A DNA stretch of 64,000 nt, taken from the NCBI RefSeq assembly GCF_040412425.1, contig NC_089756.1:3605498-3669497 (forward strand). Reading direction: 5' to 3'. A model generated the notes under the pieces. The model made no database searches and had not been told where the DNA came from. It saw only the letters and a list, made by a program, of their open reading frames with translations. A program made the position numbers and the translations under genes. This document shows positions 25,055-35,800 of the stretch, piece by piece (within the stretch, counting starts at the first letter, position 1; every line of letters begins with the position of its first letter). This DNA is from Macrobrachium rosenbergii. Taxonomy: Eukaryota; Arthropoda; Malacostraca; Decapoda; Palaemonidae.

Positions 25055-26060
25055 TGTCCCGATTAAGGCTGAAGGCAACCTCATTTCTCGTAAGTGGAGA
25101 CTTTATTACACCCACAAGTGTTGCATCATCGGCATACTGAACAATCTTGTTTTCCAGGCCAACAACCATATCACTTGTAATACTAAAAGTAACAGTGGAC
25201 CAAGCACACTGCCCTGTGGAACTCCGTACATAATAAGTCTTGGATTACTAAAGGTCCCGTCCACAGCAACTCGCTGTTACCTACCTGTAAGGAAATCTTG
25301 AAGTAATCTTAAAACATATCCACTCACTCCAAGATTCTGAGGTTTATAAATAAGTGCCTTGTGATTTACTAAATCGAAAGCAGCGCTAAAATCTATTTGA
25401 ATTACTCTGCACTCAAAACCCTTATCAAGGTTCCCTTGCAAATGGCATGTCAAGTCTGAAAGAACATCGCAGGTACCTAACTGCTTCCTGTATGCATACT
25501 GACTATCAGCTAACGATCCTTTAGATTCCACATATTTATATAGTGGCTTAATAATAAGTTTTTCAGCAACTTTGGAGAGCAGAGGGAGAATGGAGATCGG
25601 CCTGTAGTTACTGCAGTCTGCAAATATGCCACTCTTTGGAACAGGCACTGTATTACTAAGCTTGCGCTCATCTACAAAGATACTGCGTCGACATAAAAAT
25701 CAATCGAATCTACTAATCTTGGGAGACAGCACCCTAGAAACCTTTTGAAAAACAAAGGGAAGAAACCATCAGGATCTTCTCCACACCTGCTATCAAGATT
25801 ATCTAGAACTTTCTTAACGTCCCTGGAGAGAAATGCATATTTTGTAAGAATAGGTTCAGGATGACAAGTATCAGGGAGAGGGACTTCCTCAGCTAATTGC
25901 TTAGCTTCAAAGGTTCGATAAAGCAGTTTATCCTTTTCCCTAGGGCAGTAACCAATCTACCATCATCTGTTAGAAGTGGAATGGAAGACGAGCCTGACCC
26001 AAAGATAGATGATGCCAATTTGGTCCACCACAGATGAGGCTGAGTGGCATAAAAACGTCC

Positions 26061-26570
26061 CATGCAAGATTATATTCCAGAGATCACACTACTGTAAGTT
26101 CAGGTCCTGTAAGCCCTGCCTCCCGCCTCCCCCCCCCCAACCTTTTTTTTAACCTCCCTTAATATGCATTCAGTATTGCCAATGCTTATCACACGTACCA
26201 GAAGGATTGATTTTCGAACTAAGCATGAATGAGGTACCTAGTACTTAATCGATTGTGGTAGGCCTAATCCAGGATTAAGAAGGTAACGAGGACAAAAACA
26301 CCTCTGAATATTTGCTGAGAACCAGCAGAGTAACTCCGGAAGGAACACAGGAACTATAAATCAATATCTTAGGACAAAAGGTGAAAGGAAGAACCACAAA
26401 GGACTGGAGTGAAAGAGGTATTTGTAAGGAAGGGTCCTAGTATTCAGGAAGTTCGAGATTATCTGTAATTAAGAATCTAGAATCAGCAGCTTATGACAGA
26501 AACTTAGTTCTCTTAAGAACTATGAAATCAAACACCAGAGATGCATTCGAGTTGAGGAGGTAGCTCGTCT
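26061..26570. other. Anonymous sequence
   Basis: No gene recognised. A C run lies at ~26127-26139 followed by T8. Confidence 0.4.
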
Positions 26571-26667
26571 TTGGCAGAGATCGCTGGAGCATTATGTAAT
26601 TAATCAGTCCTTCTATAGAGTACTGTCAAAACCTCTGAAGATTTGTACGGAGAAGCATAAACAACTC

Positions 26668-26750
<83 letters not shown>

Positions 26751-26966
26751 TATTTTGCTGTTCGCCCCTCTGCATTATTTTAGTAGGGATATTATTCTAA
26801 CAAAGACAGGACAGCGTCTCTGTTGAAACTAGAAGAACGCGGGAAGGGAGGTAGGCTGTGTTTTTCAAAAAAGTAACGTCCTTTAGTAGCTGATAGGTTA
26901 GCCTCGTCTTTGGCAGAGTACTGTCAAAACCTCTGATTTTTTTGTACGGAGAAGCATAAACAACTC

Positions 26967-27046
<80 letters not shown>

Positions 27047-27055
27047 TTATGTATG

Positions 27056-27136
<81 letters not shown>
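26571..27136. repeat. Tandem duplication containing the LTR start, with (TA)n runs
   Basis: The unit GTACTGTCAAAACCTCTGA...GAAGCATAAACAACTCAATT-(TA)n-ATTTTGCTGTTCGCCCC...GTAGCTGATAGGTTAGC occurs at ~26625-26913 and again from ~26914. The first copy contains only the first ~160 bases of the LTR that starts at 27143; the second flows into the full LTR. The two units share both the flanking DNA and the LTR head, so the duplication happened after the LTR element inserted. Confidence 0.75.
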
Positions 27137-27142
<6 letters not shown>

Positions 27143-28281
27143 AACATTTTGCTGTTCGCCCCTCTGCATTATTTTAATGGGGATATTATTCTAACAAAGA
27201 CAAGACAGCGTCTCTGTCGAAGCTAGAAGAATGGGGACAGGGAGGTAGGCTGTGTTTTCAAAAAAAGTAACGTCCTTTAGTAGCTGATAGGTTAGCATTT
27301 GGGACCTAACCCTAAGGGAAGGTTTTTCCTAGTCGCCTCTAGTGAAGGTGGTCTTAAGCTTCCTTTTTCCCTGTTCTATGCATTCGGCGATGTTTTGTCA
27401 AATTTTCAGACTGCCGGAGGCTACATACAAGCGTTACTGACGAAAAGCAACAGTGACCTGACCTGATGCCGGCAGAGAGAGACCGACCGTCATAAAAAGA
27501 GCATGCATCCGTGCTCCAAGCAACTGTCTTTTGTCCTTTTCCTGTCTGTTGTTTTTACTAAGTGAATCGATGATACGCATTTTTTGAGAATTCCGATCGG
27601 CAGTTGCATTGCGCAAGCAATCTACGTAAACAGTAAGTCTGGAATTGACAAGTATTGCTGATTGCTGGAAACTCTTCCTCTGTACTTATTTTCCATTTTT
27701 TCCCCTTCCGTCACCATTTAAGAGAACCTGGTATAACAGTATTTCTTTTAGGAAGTCTAGTGTATGAATAATGATCATTGCCTAGTGAAATTGCATAAGC
27801 TATTCCCGTGCAGTAAGTAGGAATTAGGGAAAGTCAAGTGTTAGTAAATATTCAGGCAAGCCTTGGATCCTGATCACCATTGTTTGGAAGAGAAATAACA
27901 TTTACCAATACTAAATCTTCGTACGGTAGCCATTAATATACGAGCCACTGCGTTATACTTTAACTGAAGCAGGGGAAATTGACTGTGTCCAACGTCGAAT
28001 AACTGGTTCATGTAAATTCCTTCACTATCACAGCTCATTCTTTCTTTGTTGGGACTAGGTGGGTAATGAAAGGGGTTTGATGTAATTCATTTGTTACAGA
28101 AACAATCCAATTATTCAATCATAGTTCAGACTGGCGACCTAATCCAATTCAGTAATTGTCTGTCTTTTGGGGGTAACTTTTAGCTTCAATTGACAGTTTA
28201 CGTGTGTCTTCAGCATAGCAGGGCTACATATAAATTACAATAATTAATTTAAAAACTCATTAGCCAAAGCCCACATGTAAC
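27143..28281 (+). mobile_element. 5' LTR of the gag-only LTR element
   Basis: About 1.14 kb, matched over its length by 33688-34729 with scattered differences. It starts about AACATTTTGCTGTTCGCCCC and ends CCACATGTAAC. TATATA precedes it and follows the 3' LTR (34730-34735), a candidate target-site duplication, although the left flank is a TA microsatellite so chance agreement is possible. Two bases after the end, TGGCATACCTCGTCAGC (from 28284) is the candidate tRNA primer-binding site; I cannot name the tRNA. Confidence 0.8.
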
Positions 28282-29772
28282 ACTGGCATACCTCGTCAGC
28301 ATGCTCTTGTTAATTTAAAGAGAAAAGAATCGGGAATCAAATTAATTACAAATCAATTTCAGAGAAAAGCAGATCATATTTAATTTAATGATAATTCTTC
28401 CAAACAAGGAGACCGGACAAGGTATGATAGCAGTAAGGATACCAGTTCTATAAAGAAATTAGCGTAGGTAGGGAAGTGTGCATTGAGAGCAGCTAATTTA
28501 TAATTTACAATTTACACAGTCTTAAAGGAAAACGTTGCCGAGTTCGGACATGCTGCCACCCACATACCTTCCAAGGTCGTTGCCCAGTTATCGAGTCATA
28601 TTTATTATTTTGCTATTCGCTGGCCAATGAGTATTGCATGATATAAAATTTTGTACTAGATAGCTCAGAGCAAGACAAAGAACGGAGAACGTTTGCTTAG
28701 TATCTTTTTGTAGCTTAGGGTGGACAAAATTTGCGAAGTTCTTAGAATTTCAAAACCAGTAACCGTTCTCCACTATGAAGAATCCACCAATCGAGCATGA
28801 CGGAGTTAATAAGTTTTCACATCGTGGGAAGCATATCAGAATTCTGTGTCATTAATATAGCAAGCAAACAGCAACAGTTAATTTCATAATTTGCAGTTCC
28901 AGTAACGTAAATTCAGGCCTGTCAAGACAACGAAGGGATCCATATCTTTTGTGTCGCTAACAGCCCCTCAATAAGCATGGCGGATTCTTGGAGCATTTAA
29001 GCAGCGCAAGAGAGAAAAAAAAGCATAGATCCTAGTAATTTCGTTTTCCATCTCCATAACATAAAATCCTTTGCATTGTTGGTGTGTTTAGTTAAAATTT
29101 GCATTCCTACATTTGCTTCATTCGTTTAGTAAGAGGAATTCGGGTGCTTTGTGTGTTCAAGTGTAAACAAACACCGCAACTCGGGATCATGTATTCCTCC
29201 GCCGCGACTGCTCCTAGCCATATTTTGTTTTTGAATCACACAACCTGTGCGACATTTTGGGAAACGGGTTAACCACTCCCCTGTCCGCCATCTTAAAACC
29301 TTTGTTGTTGTTGTTTTTGTGAATGGTTTGTGGGCCTTCACAGTCACCATAGCTTCTGCCTTAATTGCCACTTCAGGAACTACTTTGTTTTGCATAGTAA
29401 TCCTACTCACAAAATCTTAGCCAGACATAGACTCGTTAATTGTAGAAAGGAAATAGGTTAGGATTCCATACAACAGATAGAAGCAAGACATAATTTAGTC
29501 AAGGAACGATAGGACTTATTTAGGAAATATATAAAAAAAAAGTTCCTATGAAATTACACCAACATAAGAAATTATATGAAAGAAAAGTACTTCCAATTTT
29601 AATCATACTTCCCAGGGTAAGACGTATGATTCGGGCCACAGGGAAAGTTAAGATTGCTAAGGCAATCCCCCGAACATAGCCCAAGAAAGACGTATTTCAA
29701 AATAAGAAACTCGCCAGTGTGCATTTATAATAATTTCATTGATTTTTTCAGGCAGCACGAATTTGCTGGCTG

Positions 29773-29850
<78 letters not shown>

Positions 29851-30595
29851 TCAAGTAAGCATTCAACCATAAATCCAAAGTACATGCACCGTCTTCATAG
29901 AAAGAATGGGCCGACACAGGAATAAGTAATTAAACTAAAACAAATAAAAAGAAACACCTCTGTCCCACAGATATATGAGGACAAGTTAAGCTAACAAAAA
30001 CAAAAAAAATCACAGTTATAGAGAACTGTCGGTCACGAGTGAGGACTTTTATTCAGGCCTAAGCAAAAAGTGGCCTCCCTCCCCCTGCATGAAAGGAAGT
30101 AGCAGCTGGTACTAGGAACTAGTCACTCATGAGGGCCTCAAAAGCAACCACAATTTATTTTCCTTTTCCACAGTACCACTAATCTGAGGCACTGTCCCAA
30201 CCTGAATAGCTTACATCTCTCTCTCTCTTACCCTCCCTTTCTCTCCCACTCATTTGTTACACTCTGCTGGGGTAGAGTGCATTTTCCTTGACTGCACATT
30301 AGTTGAATACAAATCAAGGGTTGTTCCTAGGAACGCGCTGGCACCTTAGTGCCACCAAGGGGAAAAGAAAACCAGAAAAAGAACACAGAAGAAGAATCCT
30401 TCTGTGACCAAGCTTACACCAGTGCATAAAAATACTGTGCCACCAGTGTGACCTTTACACGGCACACTCAACCACAGTGCCACCTTAGTGAAAAGGTGCC
30501 ACACCCTTGAGGTGTCACCCCAACACTGAGGGACACTTCCTCGCTGCCCAAGTATGTCCAGTTAACTCAGATAGACGCCCTCACCCACCAGAACC
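28282..30595 (+). other. Long untranslated leader of the gag-only LTR element
   Basis: About 2.3 kb between the primer-binding site and the gag start. It has no coding signal. It contains a (TC)n run at ~29779-29844 and AT-rich sequence. Leaders this long are uncommon in Gypsy elements and resemble those of non-autonomous LTR elements; a packaging role is only inference. Confidence 0.55.
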
Positions 30596-31820
30596 ATGGC
30601 AACAGAGAATCATAGAGCCTTCATGGAGCTGGGGCAGGCAGCAGGCCTCACAGGATTGGACCTTACCAAGTGGGTTAAGGAACAGCTGGATGACTTGGCC
30701 AAGCAAGAGAAGGAAGAAAGACTGGAATGATGAAGCCGAACAGAGGAGGTACGAAGAAGAACAGAGGCAGCTGGAAGATGAAAGAGAAGAAAGGAAAAGA
30801 CAGCATGAGTTAGCCTGCAAGGAGAGTGAGCTAGCTCTCAAAGAAAAGGAGCTCGAGCTGGAAAGAATGAAAAGAGAAAATGCCGAAGCTATGGCTATAC
30901 ACAAAGCCTCCAACCCCACACCTGCTGCACCAAATGTTCCAATCTCGAGCATTAATTCCCTCGTCCCCAAGTGGACTGAGGACGAGCCAGAAGCATGGTT
31001 GGAGGAGACAGAGGCACTCTTTGATAACTATAGCACCACTGAGACAGAGGGGGCCTTAGTGCTAGCCAAGCCCATGGAGGGAAAAGCTAAGGCAGCCCTT
31101 TGCTCAGTGGAGAAGAGTCAGAGAGGAAACATAGTTGAAATGCGTAGAGTCATCACAAAGGCCTACGAAGTAACCCCAGAGAAATGGAGACAGCGGTTCT
31201 GAGGTCTCGCCAAGGAATTCGGCTAGTCCTGGACTGAATGGGCCTGTCACAAGACCCAGTCTGGTACCCACTGGTTCTACTCCTTGTCTTGCACTACGTT
31301 TAAGGACCTCTTTAATCGGACCATGCTGGATGACCTTCACCAATGTGTGCCTTGGCCCCTTGCTGTATATCTAAATGATAAGCAACCCACCACCCTTATG
31401 GATGCCTGCCGTATGGTCGATTCATGGGAAACCTTCAACAAGTCCCACAGCACATCTCAGCGGTGCATAGTGCCCCCGGATACCTCTCAGGCTCGACTCC
31501 CCCGAAGAATGGACTGCCTAGCAAGCCTCTGTGCACCCACTGTAAGAGGGTGGGGCACACTGAAGCTGAGAGCTGATACAAGCTCAGCACTAACAAGCAG
31601 CCACCTACTAATAGCCAGAACTCTCCCTCTACATCCACGCAACCCTCTCCACCAACCATCACCGCAGGCCACCGAGACCCTACAAAGGTCCCATGCTGAT
31701 CCTGTGGTGCTGTCGGCCACTACAGTGCTGGAAATCCGGCCTGTGCACATCATATCCCCACCACCAAGTTCATCAACCTCATTAGCACCTCATTCTCCGT
31801 GGCCAGGCCGCAAAAGATAA
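30596..31820 (+). pseudogene. Gypsy-type gag, disrupted
   Basis: The likely start is ATG 30596 in a strong context (ACCATGG), reading MATENHRAFMELG..LTKWVKEQLDDLAKQ. It then shifts frame near 30728 into a charged coiled-coil stretch (EEEQRQLEDEREERKRQ) and the capsid-like part (WLEETEALFDNY, WRQRF). Two in-frame stops (TGA 31200-31202, TAG ~31224) interrupt a region that clearly continues, including a SCAN-like segment (YLNDKQPTTLMDACRM). A zinc knuckle LCTHCKRVGHTEAES lies at ~31530-31575 in another frame, and its last cysteine position reads TGA. Gag packages the element RNA into virus-like particles. Both stops fit CGA-to-TGA and CAG-to-TAG changes. Confidence 0.8.
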
Positions 31821-32210
31821 TGTACCCCGAGAGACTGGAGACCCAGTTCATCTCGGTGGCCCCCTTAAGGGCTCTAGCTTGCCAGTGTCCCTCCTGGTCA
31901 CAGTAAACACCGCAGAAGACATTAGCTTAATTTCCAGGGCCCAAGTACCGGCTGGTACCATGGTTGACGGGAAAACCCCGTGGGAGATGAAGTGTACAGA
32001 GGGCCACACCATTACCGTTGCCACAGTCAAGCTCCAGGTCACAACACCTTGGGGCACGCTACCCCACCACCTTGGCGTGGTGGGCGGAATTCAGCCCGGA
32101 GTGGACTTCCTGTTGGGTTGGGATCTCCTCTGGGGAAGCCCTTCCCCAACGCCACTTTGCAGCCACGCTACCTCCTCCACAGAGGCCCAGACTGTAGGAG
32201 AACCCCATGA
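31820..32210 (+). pseudogene. Retropepsin-like protease, active site lost
   Basis: The frame from 31879 has the fold pattern of an LTR-element aspartic protease: a beta strand into the active-site loop (LLVTVNTAEDISLISR), a flap region, and the closing motif GGIQPGVDFLLGWDLL. The catalytic D-T/S-G is read as N-T-A, so the nucleophilic aspartate is gone. Position after gag fits the normal gag-PR order. Stops and a frame change separate it from gag. Confidence 0.65.
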
Positions 32211-33040
32211 AGAAAACCCACCGTCCGCCCACCAAAGTGGTCAGCGGAAGGGGCACCCAACAAACCGTTCTCGGCCTAGTCCTCTCCATTCATGAAGAAG
32301 CGGCCAACAAATGGGTCCTCCCTCTCCCTGAAGAGACATTCAGGAGGAGCAGCACCGCTGTAGGACTTGTAAGCGGACAGGCCACTCCACTAATTGGGAG
32401 GGTTGCCCAAGTAAGCAACGCCCAGCGGAGGCTCCCGAGTAAGACTCTCCGAGAGGGTCTGATCTCCAGCTGGGGCAGGAATCTCTGTCTCTGCCAAATT
32501 CAAGCCATCCGCGAGGTACTGCACCTCCAGACCCCTTGTCAGACATGCCTGACCCCCCAACCACTACTAATGCCACTTGCAAGCACTGAGCAGTGCTACA
32601 CTCCGTCCGGCACAGACATTGAGACACCAATTAAGGAGGACCCTGTGCTTGGTTCAAGTCATGAGGCGGATCCTCCTCCGGGAGATCCAGGATCCCTCAC
32701 AGCACTAATCATGGCAACTGGAAAGCCTCCGGCACCCGACACTTTTTCACCCAATCCGTCCCCAGAGGATGAACCCATGGTGGATCAACCTGTCACACCT
32801 TCTCTGGGAGACCAGGAACTGGCCCCCTTGGGTGCAGAGGTCAAGATCGTTCTCACTCCGGTTGTCGCAGCAGCTGGAGTAGGGAGCCCTCAGGTAGCTT
32901 CTGAAACTACCCCTGACTTCGTGCCCGCTAGCCCTTCTGGCCTTTCCCCAGAGATGGTGCCCTCATTACCTTCCAGGTCCGACATAGTTAGGCCTTGGAG
33001 GAACCCGAAGAAGAAGAAGGGACGGAAGAGAGCCCAATAG
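32207..33040 (+). CDS. Proline/serine-rich frame of the LTR element, unknown role
   Basis: This 277-codon open frame follows the protease. It is rich in Pro, Ser, Thr and acidic residues, and ends in a basic tail (NPKKKKGRKRAQ). No RT, RNase H, integrase or envelope motif is visible in this or any other frame before the 3' LTR. It may be a distorted remnant of the pol linker or an element-specific accessory region. Its length without stops could be partly compositional, because the sequence is GC-rich. Confidence 0.4.
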   Translation: MKKTHRPPTKVVSGRGTQQTVLGLVLSIHEEAANKWVLPLPEETFRRSSTAVGLVSGQATPLIGRVAQVSNAQRRLPSKTLREGLISSWGRNLCLCQIQAIREVLHLQTPCQTCLTPQPLLMPLASTEQCYTPSGTDIETPIKEDPVLGSSHEADPPPGDPGSLTALIMATGKPPAPDTFSPNPSPEDEPMVDQPVTPSLGDQELAPLGAEVKIVLTPVVAAAGVGSPQVASETTPDFVPASPSGLSPEMVPSLPSRSDIVRPWRNPKKKKGRKRAQ

Positions 33041-33687
33041 TTGCAGAGCCATGAGCTCATCCTGGCACTAGTGCCCTCTCAGAACAGTGCTTTACCATCT
33101 TAGAGTGATCCTGGCCCCTTGTCCAGAAGGGGTAGCCAGAGTGATCTCTACCATACAGTAGCCTAGACCAGATTGAGTACATTGGAGTAGTAACCTTGTA
33201 AGTACAGTGTAACTGAAATCAGACAATCTAAACTATTGTGAAGAGAGCCACTATGTTCATGACATGCATGGCCTAAGACCTCAGTGAGGCAAGCATTTAT
33301 CATATGAAGCAGACCTCATGTGCCAACCAGTAATTATCAACTGTACTGCAGAAAACCTTGTAACTTAGCTAGTTCATTTTCCCTTGCGTTGGTGCTACGG
33401 CCGTGTTCGGATAGGTTAGGATAGGAAATACCCTAGAATGTACCATTTGGCTAGGTCTAAAACATCATGATTATAAGAGGTAGCACCTTTGAGTACAGTT
33501 AGGATTCCCGTAAGTGAAGCACCTTTGAGTACAGTTAGGATTCTGTAAGTAAGTGATGAAAGCTCATATCCTTTCTAGAGTTAAGTAGATCCGTATCTAG
33601 TTAGGCTGCACGGCGAACAGCTTGCTTAGTACAGACCTTCACGGGCGAAAGGGAGTGAAGGGCTTCTTAAGGGGGGGAGCTTTTATA
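33041..33687 (+). other. 3' untranslated part and polypurine tract of the LTR element
   Basis: Non-coding sequence with a short direct repeat (AAGTGAAGCACCTTTGAGTACAGTTAGGATTC, 33484-33542). It ends in the candidate polypurine tract AAGGGGGGGAGC at 33669-33680, 7 bases before the 3' LTR. Confidence 0.65.
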
Positions 33688-34729
33688 AACATTTTGCTGT
33701 TCGCCCCTTTGCATTATCTTAGTAGGGATATTATACTCGTCTTCCTCTGTACTTATTAACAAAGACAAGACAGCGTCTCTGTCAAAGCTAGAAGAATGGG
33801 GACAGGGAGGTAGGCTGTGTAGGAATAATTTTGTTAATTCAGAAATAATCGTTCCGACTGTTTTCAAAAAAAGTAACGTCCTTTAGTAGCTGATAGGTTA
33901 GCATTAGGGACCTAACCCACAGGGAGGGTTTAACCAAGTCGCCTCTAGTGAAGGTGGTCTTAAGCTTCCTTTTTCCCTGTTCTGTGCATTCAGCGATGTT
34001 TGTCAAATTTTCAGACTGCCGGAGGCTACATAAAAGAGTTACTGATGAAAACAGCAGTGACCTGACGCCAGCAGAGAGAGATACCGACCGTCATAAAAAG
34101 AACATGCATCCATGCTCCGAGCAACTCTGTCCTTTGTCCTTTTCCTGTCTGTTGTTTTACTAAATGAATCGATGATGTGCATTCTTCGAGAATTCCAATC
34201 GTCAGTTGCATTAAGCAGGCAACCTACATAAACGGTAAGTCTGGAATTGACAAATATTGCTGATTGCTGGAAACTCTTCCTCTGTACTTATTTTCCATTT
34301 TTTCCCCTTCCACCACCGTTTAAGAGAACCTTGTATAACAGTATTTCTTTTAGGAAGTCTAGTGTATGAATAATGATCATTGCCAAGTGAAATTTCTGGC
34401 GCGGATGTAAGAAAAAAGTTTTTCAAAATGCATAAATCGAAATATTCCCATGCAGTAAATAGGAATTTTAGGAATGAAAGGGTTTGATGTAATTCATTTG
34501 TTACAGAAATAATCCAATTATTCCATATAGTTCTTTATGAACGGCTAATATAGAACAGTGCAAAAATTACGACAAAATGACTAATCCAATTAAGTAATTG
34601 TCTGTCTTTTTTGGGGATTGAATAACTTGTTAGCTTCAATTGACAGTTTATGCATGTCTTCAGTGAAGCAGGGCTACATAAATTACAATAATTAATTTAA
34701 AAACTCATTAGCCAAAGCCCACATGTAAC
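33688..34729 (+). mobile_element. 3' LTR of the gag-only LTR element
   Basis: Aligned with 27143-28281. Relative to the 5' copy it has two extra blocks (~33731-33753, and ~40 bases at 33820-33859) and lacks some segments near the 3' end. The extra CTTCCTCTGTACTTATT is a copy of text found further along in the same LTR (~34267-34291). Divergence shows that the insertion is not recent. Confidence 0.8.
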
Positions 34730-34735
34730 TATATA

Positions 34736-35800
34736 CAGATAGTGCTCAAGTTACGATAATTCGACTTATGATAATTCGCTTTTACGATGGGGTTAGCAAT
34801 TAATATCGATGGGGTTTTGAAAATACATATTTTTAAATTTCGTGGGTTAATATCGATGTACAATCAGACAATATTTTGAAAATACATAATTTTTAAATTT
34901 CGTGCATTTGTAAATACAGATGACTGACAATAATTCGTCTTCGATAATTCGGCAACAGTTAATACCGTACAAATCAGGCAACGTTGCCTACAATCAGTGT
35001 TCTTTTTCTCCATCTCTTTATTCTATCTTCTAGTTAAAAAAGTAAAGAGAATGATAAAGTATCGTTAGTAACCTTATACTCTTGAGGCTGGAATATAACA
35101 ACTGTTTTGCTTGTACATACAGTTAAACAATTACCGTAATGAAAAATGACTGACCTCAACCTTTATCTTTCGGTTGTGTCAGAAGTTGAAATAGGTCAAA
35201 TTGTGTGCTAATTGGCAAATTTCGACCGCAAATAAAATTGCAAAACTTTGTCACGCAAATAAAAGATAAATACAGGTAGTGCATCTATTAACGAAAAAAT
35301 AGTGACAATTTAATTACATTTCTTAAAAAACACTTCAATTCGAAAAATATATATGTCCCTTATAAATAAAGTATCTGGAGTTAGCAATTAATTAAATGCA
35401 CGAAATAAAGACCGCGTGATCGATTCCCAATATTTTCATAATGCAAAAGAAAATATTTTTAAAATTTAAAGCAAGATGCAGGTTATTTTGATGTTTGTAT
35501 AATACGGTGTTATGTGAAAACAGAATATAGTATAATATAGGCAACAGCATGCACAGTTGCCAATTTCTCTTTACAATCATGCAGCAAGAGAGACCAGTGT
35601 AGGCTAGGCTACCATATTTCTTTTTCTCCATCTCTTTATTCTATCTTCTAGTTAAAAAGTAAGAGAATGATAAAAGTATCATGTTAGTAACCTTATTTTT
35701 TCTGTGCTGTTTGTTTTGATGTCAGAAATTAATGTAACTTTGTAAAATCTTTTTACTTATATTCACTTTTGGTTTCCACTTTATTATTTAATCACCTCGT
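34736..35800. repeat. AT-rich region with repeated modules
   Basis: A ~77-base module (TCTTTTTCTCCATCTCTTTATTCTATC...GTTAGTAACCTT) occurs at 35001-35076 and again at 35619-35693 in the same orientation. GATAATTCG and AAAATACATA..TTTTTAAATTTCGTG motifs are also repeated at 34757-34950. The style suggests a decayed DNA-transposon family, but no ends can be defined. No coding frame recognised. Confidence 0.5.

Larger units (their letters stand above)
23887..26060 (-). mobile_element. CR1-like LINE, 5'-truncated RT region, degenerate
   Basis: Minus-strand order is as follows: linker with PHLWWTKLASSIFG (about 26040), RT fingers (NYRPISILPLLSKVAEKLI), palm (IQIDFSAAFDLVNH, ~25430-25370), the catalytic YADDATLVG block (~25130), MRLNSSKTE..LLGVTFD (~24720-24590), LLEYCSPVW (~24340), and the C-terminal end plus a 3' UTR shared with 13364-13708. 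GVPQGSVLSP-type residues are seen as VPQGSVLGPLLL in another frame near 25200. Several frameshifts are present, and part of the C-terminal domain between ~24240 and 24155 is deleted. No endonuclease remains. Two later insertions sit inside it (24776-25054 and ~24363-24466). Clade is judged from motif style only. Confidence 0.8.

Noticed and set aside
26745..26913. A third, independent LTR of the gag-only element
   Set aside because: It shares flanking non-LTR DNA with the true LTR start, so it is part of a tandem duplication and not a solo LTR.
32340..32630. Minus-strand frame opposite the Pro/Ser-rich region
   Set aside because: No motif, and the element's transcription direction is plus.
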